Assembly (NCBI GenBank): GCA_964057225.1
Contig: OZ059899.1
Coordinates: 3,100,001 to 3,164,000, forward strand
From: Auanema rhodensis
Lineage: Eukaryota; Nematoda; Chromadorea; Rhabditida; Rhabditidae
Reading direction: 5' to 3'
Length of the DNA stretch: 64,000 nt
Shown piece by piece: positions 24,571 to 35,801 of the stretch. Under the pieces are notes generated by a model that saw only the letters and a list, made by a program, of their open reading frames with translations, did not search any database and was not told where the DNA came from. Within the stretch, counting starts at the first letter, position 1, and every line of letters begins with the position of its first letter. The position numbers and the translations under genes were made by a program.

Positions 24571-26675
24571 ATTCGATGCAGATTTTTAAGCTGCGTCGAT
24601 CTGTGTTATCAGATTTGCGCTAGCTTAAAAATGTACCGAGATATCAACTGATATAAGTTCACACTTATATCCTCGATTTTCACCCTGAAGAATTAATTTT
24701 TTCGTTAAATAACATTGTCCATCGTCTTTGCCTTGAAAAAAGGAATCTAAAAACATCTACTTTTTGCTAAATTATTTTGAAATTTTTCGAAAAAATTTTT
24801 GTCAAAATGTTTTTGGAAGCAATGTTGAGTGTACATGGAAACTCAACATACACTAATGCATCATTTTTCAAACGATCATAACTAATTTTTGTATTAAGCG
24901 TTTCTCAATGTAGTATAGTGCATTCGATGCGGATTTTTAAGCTACGTCGATCTGTGTTATCAGATTTGCGCTAGCTTAAAAATGCACCGAGATATCAACT
25001 GATATAAGTTTACACTTATATCCTCGATTTTCACCCTGAAGAATTAATTTTTTCTTTGAATAACATTGTCCATCGTCTTTGCCTTGAAAAAAGAAATCTA
25101 AAAACATCTACTTTTTGCTAAATTATTTTGAAATTTTTCGAAAAAATTTTTGTCAAAATGTTTTTGGAAGCAATGTTAAGTGTACATGGAAACTCAACAT
25201 ACACTAATGCATCATTTTTCAAACGATCATAACTAATTTTTGTATTAAGCGTTTCTCAATGTAGTATAGTGCATTCGATGCGGATTTTTAAGCTGCGTCG
25301 ATCTGTGTTATCAGATTTGCGCTAGCTTAAAAATGTACCGAGATATCAACTGATATAAGTTCACACTTATATCCTCGATTTTCACCCTGAAGAATTAATT
25401 TTTTCGTTAAATAACATTGTCCATCGTCTTTGCCTTGAAAAAAGGAATCTAAAAACATCTACTTTTTGCTAAATTATTTTGAAATTTTTCGAAAAAATTT
25501 TTGTCAAAATGTTTTTGGAAGCAATGTTGAGTGTACATGGAAACTCAACATACACTAATGCATCATTTTTCAAACGATCATAACTAATTTTTGTATTAAG
25601 CGTTTCTCAATGTAGTATAGTGCATTCGATGCGGATTTTTAAGCTACGTCGATCTGTGTTATCAGATTTGCGCTAGCTTAAAAATGCACCGAGATATCAA
25701 CTGATATAAGTTTACACTTATATCCTCGATTTTCACCCTGAAGAATTAATTTTTTCGTTGAATAACATTGTCCATCGTCTTTGCCTTGAAAAAAGGAATC
25801 TAAAAACATCTACTTTTTGCTAAATTATTTTGAAATTTTTCGAAAAAATTTTTGTCAAAATGTTTTTGGAAGCAATGTTGAGTGTACATGGAAACTCAAC
25901 ATACACTAATGCATCATTTTTCAAACGATCATAACTAATTTTTGTATTAAGCGTTTCTCAATGTAGTATAGTGCATTCGATGCGGATTTTTAAGCTGCGT
26001 CGATCTGTGTTATCAGATTTGCGCTAGCTTAAAAATGCACCGAGATATCAACTGATATAAGTTTACACTTATATCCTCGATTTTCACCCTGAAGAATTAA
26101 TTTTTTCGTTGAATAACATTGTCCATCGTCTTTGCCTTGAAAAAAGGAATCTAAAAACTTCTACTTTTTGCTAAATTATTTTGAAATTTTTCGAAAAATT
26201 TTTGTCAAAATGTTTTTGGAAGCAATGTTGAGTGTACATGGAAACTCAACATACACTAATGCATCATTTTTCAAACGATCATAACTAATTTTTGTATTAA
26301 GCGTTTCTCAATGTAGTATAGTGCATTCGATGCGGATTTTTAAGCTGCGTCGATCTGTGTTATCAGATTTGCGCTAGCTTAAAAATGCACCGAGATATCA
26401 ACTGATATAAGTTCACACTTATATCCTCGATTTTCACCCTAAAGAATTAATTTTTTCGTTAAATAACATTGTCCATCGTCTTTGCCTTGAAAAAAGGAAT
26501 CTAAAAACATCTACTTTTTGCTAAATTATTTTGAAATTTTTCGAAAAAATTTTTGTCAAAATGTTTTTGGAAGCAATGTTGAGTGTACATGGAAACTCAA
26601 CATACACTAATGCATCATTTTTCAAACGATCATAACTAATTTTTGTATTAAGCGTTCTTCCATGTAGTATAGTGC
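24571..26675. repeat. Six-monomer segment carrying a 14-monomer-distant duplicate
   Basis: The first four monomers (24571-25974) repeat the marker order of 19657-21060: type A, TTCTTTGAA with AAAAAAGAAATC, type A, ACGTCG. TTTGAA at 20141 and 25055 are exactly 14x351 apart. The fifth (25975) is the only 350-bp monomer of the window and has AAAAACTTCTAC. The sixth (26325) carries CTAAAG with A137, as in the 11-mer near the left end. The copy at 24922 has GTTAAGTG, which breaks an inverted repeat. Confidence 0.7.
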
Positions 26676-28430
26676 ATTCGATGCGGATTTTTAAGCTGCG
26701 TCGATCTGTGTTATCAGATTTGCGCTAGCTTAAAAATGTACCGAGATATCAACTGATATAAGTTCACACTTATATCCTCGATTTTCACCCTGAAGAATTA
26801 ATTTTTTCGTTAAATAACATTGTCCATCGTCTTTGCCTTGAAAAAAGGAATCTAAAAACATCTACTTTTTGCTAAATTATTTTGAAATTTTTCGAAAAAA
26901 TTTTTGTCAAAATGTTTTTGGAAGCAATGTTGAGTGTAAATGGAAACTCAACATACACTAATGCATCATTTTTCAAACGATCATAACTAATTTTTGTATT
27001 AAGCGTTTCTCAATGTAGTATAGTGCATTCGATGCGGATTTTTAAGCTGCGTCGATCTGTGTTATCAGATTTGCGCTAGCTTAAAAATGTACCGAGATAT
27101 CAACTGATATAAGTTCACACTTATATCCTCGATTTTCACCCTGAAGAATTAATTTTTTCGTTGAATAACATTGTCCATCGTCTTTGCCTTGAAAAAAGGA
27201 ATCTAAAAACATCTACTTTTTGCTAAATTATTTTGAAATTTTTCGAAAAAATTTTTGTCAAAATGTTTTTGGAAGCAATGTTGAGTGTACATGGAAACTC
27301 AACATACACTAATGCATCATTTTTCAAACGATCATAACTAATTTTTGTATTAAGCGTTTCTCAATGTAGTATAGTGCATTCGATGCGGATTTTTAAGCTG
27401 CGTCGATCTGTGTTATCAGATTTGCGCTAGCTTAAAAATGCACCGAGATATCAACTGATATAAGTTTAAACTTATATCCTCGATTTTCACCCTGAAGAAT
27501 TAATTTTTTCGTTAAATAACATTGTCCATCGTCTTTGCCTTGAAAAAAGGAATCTAAAAACATCTACTTTTTGCTAAATTATTTTGAAATTTTTCGAAAA
27601 AATTTTTGTCAAAATGTTTTTGGAAGCAATGTTGAGTGTACATGGAAACTCAACATACACTAATGCATCATTTTTCAAACGATCGAAACTAATTTTTGTA
27701 TTAAGCGTTTCTCAATGTAGTATAGTGCATTCGATGCGGATTTTTAAGCTACGTCGATCTGTGTTATCAGATTTGCGCTAGCTTAAAAATGCACCGAGAT
27801 ATCAACTGATATAAGTTTACACTTATATCCTCGATTTTCACCCTGAAGAATTAATTTTTTCGTTGAATAACATTGTCCATCGTCTTTGCCTTGAAAAAAG
27901 GAATCTAAAAACATCTACTTTTTGCTAAATTATTTTGAAATTTTTCGAAAAAATTTTTGTCAAAATGTTTTTGGAAGCAATGTTGAGTGTACATGGAAAC
28001 TCAACATACACTAATGCATCATTTTTCAAACGATCATAACTAATTTTTGTATTAAGCGTTTCTCAATGTAGTATAGTGCATTCAATGCGGATTTTTAAGC
28101 TGCGTCGATCTGTGTTATCAGATTTGCGCTAGCTTAAAAATGTACCGAGATATCAACTGATATAAGTTCACACTTATATCCTCGATTTTCACCCTGAAGA
28201 ATTAATTTTTTCGTTAAATAACATTGTCCATCGTCTTTGCCTTGAAAAAAGGAATCTAAAAACATCTACTTTTTGCTAAATTATTTTGAAATTTTTCGAA
28301 AAAATTTTTGTCAAAATGTTTTTCGAAGCAATGTTGAGTGTACATGGAAACTCAACATACACTAATGCATCATTTTTCAAACGATCATAACTAATTTTTG
28401 TATTAAGCGTTCTTCCATGTAGTACAGTGC
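26676..28430. repeat. 5-monomer higher-order repeat, copy 3 (1,755 bp)
   Basis: It repeats the order GTAAATGG, type A with G137, TTTAAAC (27378), ACGTCG (27729), type A ending TTCTTCC (28080, with private ATTCAATGC and TTTTTCGAAGC). The monomer at 27378 reads GATCGAAACT instead of GATCATAACT. That two-base change removes a stop codon and creates the only notable open frame of the window, which is judged spurious. Confidence 0.75.
27457..27478. other. Perfect 22-bp palindrome (TTTAAAC variant), monomer starting 27378
   Basis: Same sequence as at 23597, 3,860 bp later: eleven monomers less the one base missing from the 350-bp copy at 25975. Confidence 0.85.
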
Positions 28431-29132
28431 ATTCGATGCGGATTTTTAAGCTGCGTCGATCTGTGTTATCAGATTTGCGCTAGCTTAAAAATGTACCGAG
28501 ATATCAACTGATATAAGTTCACACTTATATCCTCGATTTTCACCCTGAAGAATTAATTTTTTCGTTAAATAACATTGTCCATCGTCTTTGCCTTGTAAAA
28601 AGGAATCTAAAAACATCTACTTTTTGCTAAATTATTTTGAAATTTTTCGAAAAAATTTTTGTCAAAATGTTTTTGGAAGCAATGTTGAGTGTACATGGAA
28701 ACTCAACATACACTAATGCATCATTTTTCAAACGATCATAACTAATTTTTGTATTAAGCGTTTCTCAATGTAGTATAGTGCATTCGATGCGGATTTTTAA
28801 GCTGCGTCGATCTGTGTTATCAGATTTGCGCTAGCTTAAAAATGCACCGAGATATCAACTGATATAAGTTTAAACTTATATCCTCGATTTTCACCCTGAA
28901 GAATTAATTTTTTCGTTAAATAACATTGTCCATCGTCTTTGCCTTGAAAAAAGGAATCTAAAAACATCTACTTTTTGCTAAATTATTTTGAAATTTTTCG
29001 AAAAAATTTTTGTCAAAATGTTTTTGGAAGCAATGTTGAGTGTACATGGAAACTCAACATACACTAATGCATCATTTTTCAAACGATCATAACTAATTTT
29101 TGTATTAAGCGTTTCTCAATGTAGTATAGTGC
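28431..29132. repeat. Last two ordinary monomers of domain I
   Basis: A type A copy with TTGTAAAAAGG (as in the copy at 22816) is followed directly by a TTTAAAC copy (28782). The intervening G137 monomer of the 5-mer is missing. The next monomer (29133) again has TTTAAAC and holds the domain boundary. Confidence 0.7.
28861..28882. other. Perfect 22-bp palindrome (TTTAAAC variant), monomer starting 28782
   Basis: Same sequence, four monomers after 27457. With the next one at 29212 it gives two adjacent palindromic monomers, the only such pair in the window. Confidence 0.85.
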
Positions 29133-29483
29133 ATTCGATGCGGATTTTTAAGCTGCGTCGATCTGTGTTATCAGATTTGCGCTAGCTTAAAAATGCACTG
29201 AGATATCAACTGATATAAGTTTAAACTTATATCCTCGATTTTCACCCTGAAGAATTAATTTTTTCGTTAAATAACATTGTCCATCGTCTTTGCCTTGAAA
29301 AAAGGAATCTAAAAACATCTACTGTTTGCTAAATTATTTTGAAATTTTTCGAAAAAATTTTTGTCAAAATGTTTTTGGAAGCAATGTTGAGTGTACATGG
29401 AAACTCAACATACACTAATGCATCATTTTTCAAAAGATCATAACTAATTTTTGTATCAAGCGTTTTTTAATGTAGTATAGTGC
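29133..29483. repeat. Chimeric monomer at the domain I / domain II junction
   Basis: Its left part has domain I markers: TTTAAAC at 90-94 and A137. Its right part has domain II markers: CAAAAGATC at 299-307, GTATCAAG and TTTTTTAATG. The switch therefore lies between about 29270 and 29435. It also has private changes GCACTGAG and CTGTTTGC. Every monomer to the right uses domain II haplotypes, so this copy looks like the product of an exchange between two diverged arrays. Confidence 0.8.
29212..29233. other. Perfect 22-bp palindrome (TTTAAAC variant), in the junction monomer 29133-29483
   Basis: Last occurrence of the palindrome. It lies in the domain I part of the chimeric monomer, about 40 to 200 bp to the left of the switch to domain II markers. 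No copy to the right has it. Confidence 0.85.
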
Positions 29484-30887
29484 ATTCGATGCGGATTTTT
29501 AAGCTGCGTCGATCTGTGTTATCAGATTTGCGCTAGCTTAAAAATGCACCGAGATATCAACTGATATAAGTTCACACTTATATCCTCGAATTTCACCCTG
29601 AAGAATTAATTTTTTCGTTGAATAACATTGTCTATCGTCTTTGCCTTAAGAAATGGAATCTAAAAACATCTACTTTTTGCTAAATTATTTTGAAATTTTT
29701 CGAAAAAATTTTTGTCAAAATGTTTTTGGAAGCAATGTTGAGTGTACATGGAAACTCAACATACACTAATGCATCATTTTTCAAAAGATCATAACTAATT
29801 TTTGTATCAAGCGTTTTTCAATGTAGTATAGTGCATTCGATGCGGATTTTTAAGCTGCGTCGATCTGTGTTATCAGATTTGCGCTAGCTTAAAAATGCAC
29901 CGAGATATCAACTGATATAAGTTCACACTTATATCCTCGATTTTCACCCTGAAGAAATAATTTTTTCGTTGAATAACATTGTCCATCGTCTTTGCCTTGA
30001 AAAAAGGAATCTAAAAACATCTACTTTTTGCTAAATTATTTTGAAATTTTTCGAAAAAATTTTTGTCAAAATGTTTTTGGAAGCAATGTTGAGTGTACAT
30101 GGAAACTCAACATACACTAATGCATCATTTTTCAAAAGATCATAACTAATTTTTGTATCAAGCGTTTTTCAATGTAGTATAGTGCATTCGATGCGGATTT
30201 TTAAGCTGCGTCGATCTGTGTTATCAGATTTGCGCTAGCTTAAAAATGCACCGAGATATCAACTGATATAAGTTCACACTTATATCCTCGATTTTCACCC
30301 TGAAGAATTAATTTTTTCGTTGAATAACATTGTCTATCGTCTTTGCCTTGAGAAATGGAATCTAAAAACATCTACTTTTTGCTAAATTATTTTGAAATTT
30401 TTCGAAAAAATTTTTGTCAAAATGTTTTTGGAAGCAATGTTGAGTGTACATGGAAACTCAACATACACTAATGCATCATTTTTCAAAAGATCATAACTAA
30501 TTTTTGTATCAAGCGTTTTTTAATGTAGTATAGTGCATTCGATGCGGATTTTTAAGCTGCGTCGATCTGTGTTATCAGATTTGCGCTAGCTTAAAAATGC
30601 ACCGAGATATCAACTGATATAAGTTCACACTTATATCCTCGAATTTCACCCTGAAGAATTAATTTTTTCGTTGAATAACATTGTCTATCGTCTTTGCCTT
30701 GAGAAATGGAATCTAAAAACATCTACTTTTTGCTAAATTATTTTGAAATTTTTCGAAAAAATTTTTGTCAAAATGTTTTTGGAAGCAATGTTGAGTGTAC
30801 ATGGAAACTCAACATACACTAATGCATCATTTTTCAAAAGATCATAACTAATTTTTGTATCAAGCGTTTTTCAATGTAGTATAGTGC
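29484..30887. repeat. Domain II lead-in: one monomer plus a C-D-D trimer
   Basis: A D-type monomer with CGAATTTC and CTTAAGAAATGG (29484) comes first. It is followed by the trimer C (29835), D with a TTTTTTAATG end (30186), and D with CGAATTTC (30537). The same trimer order opens each of the three 7-mers that follow, so this is a partial unit of that family. It lacks the GATGTC mark at the C monomer. Confidence 0.75.
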
Positions 30888-33344
30888 ATTCGATGCGGAT
30901 TTTTAAGCTGCGTCGATCTGTGTTATCAGATTTGCGCTAGCTTAAAAATGCACCGAGATGTCAACTGATATAAGTTCACACTTATATCCTCGATTTTCAC
31001 CCTGAAGAAATAATTTTTTCGTTGAATAACATTGTCCATCGTCTTTGCCTTGAAAAAAGGAATCTAAAAACATCTACTTTTTGCTAAATTATTTTGAAAT
31101 TTTTCGAAAAAATTTTTGTCAAAATGTTTTTGGAAGCAATGTTGAGTGTACATGGAAACTCAACATACACTAATGCATCATTTTTCAAAAGATCATAACT
31201 AATTTTTGTATCAAGCGTTTTTCAATGTAGTATAGTGCATTCGATGCGGATTTTTAAGCTGCGTCGATCTGTGTTATCAGATTTGCGCTAGCTTAAAAAT
31301 GCACCGAGATATCAACTGATATAAGTTCACACTTATATCCTCGATTTTCACCCTGAAGAATTAATTTTTTCGTTGAATAACATTGTCTATCGTCTTTGCC
31401 TTGAGAAATGGAATCTAAAAACATCTACTTTTTGCTAAATTATTTTGAAATTTTTCGAAAAAATTTTTGTCAAAATGTTTTTGGAAGCAATGTTGAGTGT
31501 ACATGGAAACTCAACATACACTAATGCATCATTTTTCAAAAGATCATAACTAATTTTTGTATCAAGCGTTTTTTAATGTAGTATAGTGCATTCGATGCGG
31601 ATTTTTAAGCTGCGTCGATCTGTGTTATCAGATTTGCGCTAGCTTAAAAATGCACCGAGATATCAACTGATATAAGTTCACACTTATATCCTCGAATTTC
31701 ACCCTGAAGAATTAATTTTTTCGTTGAATAACATTGTCTATCGTCTTTGCCTTGAGAAATGGAATCTAAAAACATCTACTTTTTGCTAAATTATTTTGAA
31801 ATTTTTCGAAAAAATTTTTGTCAAAATGTTTTTGGAAGCAATGTTGAGTGTACATGGAAACTCAACATACACTAATGCATCATTTTTCAAAAGATCATAA
31901 CTAATTTTTGTATCAAGCGTTTTTCAATGTAGTATAGTGCATTCGATGCGGATTTTTAAGCTGCGTCGATCTGTGTTATCAGATTTGCGCTAGCTTAAAA
32001 ATACACCGAGATATCAACTGATATAAGTTCACACTTATATCCTCGATTTTCACCCTGAAGAAATAATTTTTTCGTTGAATAACATTGTCCATCGTCTTTG
32101 CCTTGAAAAAAGGAATCTAAAAACATCTACTTTTTGCTAAATTATTTTGAAATTTTTCGAAAAAATTTTTGTCAAAATGTTTTTGGAAGCAATGTTGAGT
32201 GTACATGGAAACTCAACATACACTAATGCATCATTTTTCAAAAGATCATAACTAATTTTTGTATCAAGCGTTTTTCAATGTAGTATAGTGCATTCGATGC
32301 GGATTTTTAAGCTGCGTCGATCTGTGTTATCAGATTTGCGCTAGCTTAAAAATGCACCGAGATATCAACTGATATAAGTTCACACTTATATCCTCGATTT
32401 TCACCCTGAAGAATTAATTTTTTCGTTGAATAACATTGTCTATCGTCTTTGCCTTGAGAAATGGAATCTAAAAACATCTACTTTTTGCTAAATTATTTTG
32501 AAATTTTTCGAAAAAATTTTTGTCAAAATGTTTTTGGAAGCAATGTTGAGTGTACATGGAAACTCAACATACACTAATGCATCATTTTTCAAAAGATCAT
32601 AACTAATTTTTGTATCAAGCGTTTTTCAATGTAGTATAGTGCATTTGATGCGGATTTTTAAGCTGCGTCGATCTGTGTTATCAGATTTGCGCTAGCTTAA
32701 AAATGCACCGAGATATCAACTGATATAAGTTCACACTTATATCCTCGATTTTCACCCTGAAGAAATAATTTTTTCGTTGAATAACATTGTCCATCGTCTT
32801 TGCCTTGAAAAAAGGAATCTAAAAACATCTACTTTTTGCTAAATTATTTTGAAATTTTTCGAAAAAATTTTTGTCAAAATGTTTTTGGAAGCAATGTTGA
32901 GTGTACATGGAAACTCAACATACACTAATGCATCATTTTTCAAACGATCATAACTAATTTTTGTATCAAGCGTTTTTCAATGTAGTATAGTGCATTCGAT
33001 GCGGATTGTTAAGCTGCGTCGATCTGTGTTATCAGATTTGCGCTAGCTTAAAAATGCACCGAGATATCAACTGATATAAGTTCACACTTATATCCTCGAT
33101 TTTCACCCTGAAGAATTAATTTTTTCGTTGAATAACATTGTCTATCGTCTTTGCCTTGAGAAATGGAATCTAAAAACATCTACTTTTTGCTAAATTATTT
33201 TGAAATTTTTCGAAAAAATTTTTGTCAAAATGTTTTTGGAAGCAATGTTGAGTGTACATGGAAACTCAACATACACTAATGCATCATTTTTCAAAAGATC
33301 ATAACTAATTTTTGTATCAAGCGTTTTTCAATGTAGTATAGTGC
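30888..33344. repeat. 7-monomer higher-order repeat (family 1), copy 1 (2,457 bp)
   Basis: The order is: C with GATGTC (30888); D ending TTTTTTAATG (31239); D with CGAATTTC (31590); C with ATACACC (31941); D (32292); C starting ATTTGATG with CAAACG (32643); D with GGATTGTTAAG (32994). The structure reads 3+2+2, each part opening with a C monomer. All seven markers recur at +2,457 and +4,914. Confidence 0.9.
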
Positions 33345-35801
33345 ATTCGATGCGGATTTTTAAGCTGCGTCGATCTGTGTTATCAGATTTGCGCTAGCTT
33401 AAAAATGCACCGAGATGTCAACTGATATAAGTTCACACTTATATCCTCGATTTTCACCCTGAAGAAATAATTTTTTCGTTGAATAACATTGTCCATCGTC
33501 TTTGCCTTGAAAAAAGGAATCTAAAAACATCTACTTTTTGCTAAATTATTTTGAAATTTTTCGAAAAAATTTTTGTCAAAATGTTTTTGGAAGCAATGTT
33601 GAGTGTACATGGAAACTCAACATACACTAATGCATCATTTTTCAAAAGATCATAACTAATTTTTGTATCAAGCGTTTTTCAATGTAGTATAGTGCATTCG
33701 ATGCGGATTTTTAAGCTGCGTCGATCTGTGTTATCAGATTTGCGCTAGCTTAAAAATGCACCGAGATATCAACTGATATAAGTTCACACTTATATCCTCG
33801 ATTTTCACCCTGAAGAATTAATTTTTTCGTTGAATAACATTGTCTATCGTCTTTGCCTTGAGAAATGGAATCTAAAAACATCTACTTTTTGCTAAATTAT
33901 TTTGAAATTTTTCGAAAAAATTTTTGTCAAAATGTTTTTGGAAGCAATGTTGAGTGTACATGGAAACTCAACATACACTAATGCATCATTTTTCAAAAGA
34001 TCATAACTAATTTTTGTATCAAGCGTTTTTTAATGTAGTATAGTGCATTCGATGCGGATTTTTAAGCTGCGTCGATCTGTGTTATCAGATTTGCGCTAGC
34101 TTAAAAATGCACCGAGATATCAACTGATATAAGTTCACACTTATATCCTCGAATTTCACCCTGAAGAATTAATTTTTTCGTTGAATAACATTGTCTATCG
34201 TCTTTGCCTTGAGAAATGGAATCTAAAAACATCTACTTTTTGCTAAATTATTTTGAAATTTTTCGAAAAAATTTTTGTCAAAATGTTTTTGGAAGCAATG
34301 TTGAGTGTACATGGAAACTCAACATACACTAATGCATCATTTTTCAAAAGATCATAACTAATTTTTGTATCAAGCGTTTTTCAATGTAGTATAGTGCATT
34401 CGATGCGGATTTTTAAGCTGCGTCGATCTGTGTTATCAGATTTGCGCTAGCTTAAAAATACACCGAGATATCAACTGATATAAGTTCACACTTATATCCT
34501 CGATTTTCACCCTGAAGAAATAATTTTTTCGTTGAATAACATTGTCCATCGTCTTTGCCTTGAAAAAAGGAATCTAAAAACATCTACTTTTTGCTAAATT
34601 ATTTTGAAATTTTTCGAAAAAATTTTTGTCAAAATGTTTTTGGAAGCAATGTTGAGTGTACATGGAAACTCAACATACACTAATGCATCATTTTTCAAAA
34701 GATCATAACTAATTTTTGTATCAAGCGTTTTTCAATGTAGTATAGTGCATTCGATGCGGATTTTTAAGCTGCGTCGATCTGTGTTATCAGATTTGCGCTA
34801 GCTTAAAAATGCACCGAGATATCAACTGATATAAGTTCACACTTATATCCTCGATTTTCACCCTGAAGAATTAATTTTTTCGTTGAATAACATTGTCTAT
34901 CGTCTTTGCCTTGAGAAATGGAATCTAAAAACATCTACTTTTTGCTAAATTATTTTGAAATTTTTCGAAAAAATTTTTGTCAAAATGTTTTTGGAAGCAA
35001 TGTTGAGTGTACATGGAAACTCAACATACACTAATGCATCATTTTTCAAAAGATCATAACTAATTTTTGTATCAAGCGTTTTTCAATGTAGTATAGTGCA
35101 TTTGATGCGGATTTTTAAGCTGCGTCGATCTGTGTTATCAGATTTGCGCTAGCTTAAAAATGCACCGAGATATCAACTGATATAAGTTCACACTTATATC
35201 CTCGATTTTCACCCTGAAGAAATAATTTTTTCGTTGAATAACATTGTCCATCGTCTTTGCCTTGAAAAAAGGAATCTAAAAACATCTACTTTTTGCTAAA
35301 TTATTTTGAAATTTTTCGAAAAAATTTTTGTCAAAATGTTTTTGGAAGCAATGTTGAGTGTACATGGAAACTCAACATACACTAATGCATCATTTTTCAA
35401 ACGATCATAACTAATTTTTGTATCAAGCGTTTTTCAATGTAGTATAGTGCATTCGATGCGGATTGTTAAGCTGCGTCGATCTGTGTTATCAGATTTGCGC
35501 TAGCTTAAAAATGCACCGAGATATCAACTGATATAAGTTCACACTTATATCCTCGATTTTCACCCTGAAGAATTAATTTTTTCGTTGAATAACATTGTCT
35601 ATCGTCTTTGCCTTGAGAAATGGAATCTAAAAACATCTACTTTTTGCTAAATTATTTTGAAATTTTTCGAAAAAATTTTTGTCAAAATGTTTTTGGAAGC
35701 AATGTTGAGTGTACATGGAAACTCAACATACACTAATGCATCATTTTTCAAAAGATCATAACTAATTTTTGTATCAAGCGTTTTTCAATGTAGTATAGTG
35801 C
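33345..35801. repeat. 7-monomer higher-order repeat (family 1), copy 2 (2,457 bp)
   Basis: It has the same seven markers in the same order as 30888-33344. GATGTC is near 33414, ATACACC near 34458, ATTTGATG near 35100 and GGATTGTTAAG at 35459. I saw no difference from copy 1 at the sites compared. Confidence 0.9.

Noticed and set aside
27584-27781. A 65-codon open frame on the + strand beginning at TTG (first ATG at 27614) and ending at TAG.
   Set aside because: It lies wholly in satellite DNA and crosses from the monomer at 27378 into the next. It exists only because GATCATAACT reads GATCGAAACT here, which removes the TAA that stops the same frame after 34 codons in other copies. There is no conserved domain, no ribosome-binding context and no reason to think it is expressed.
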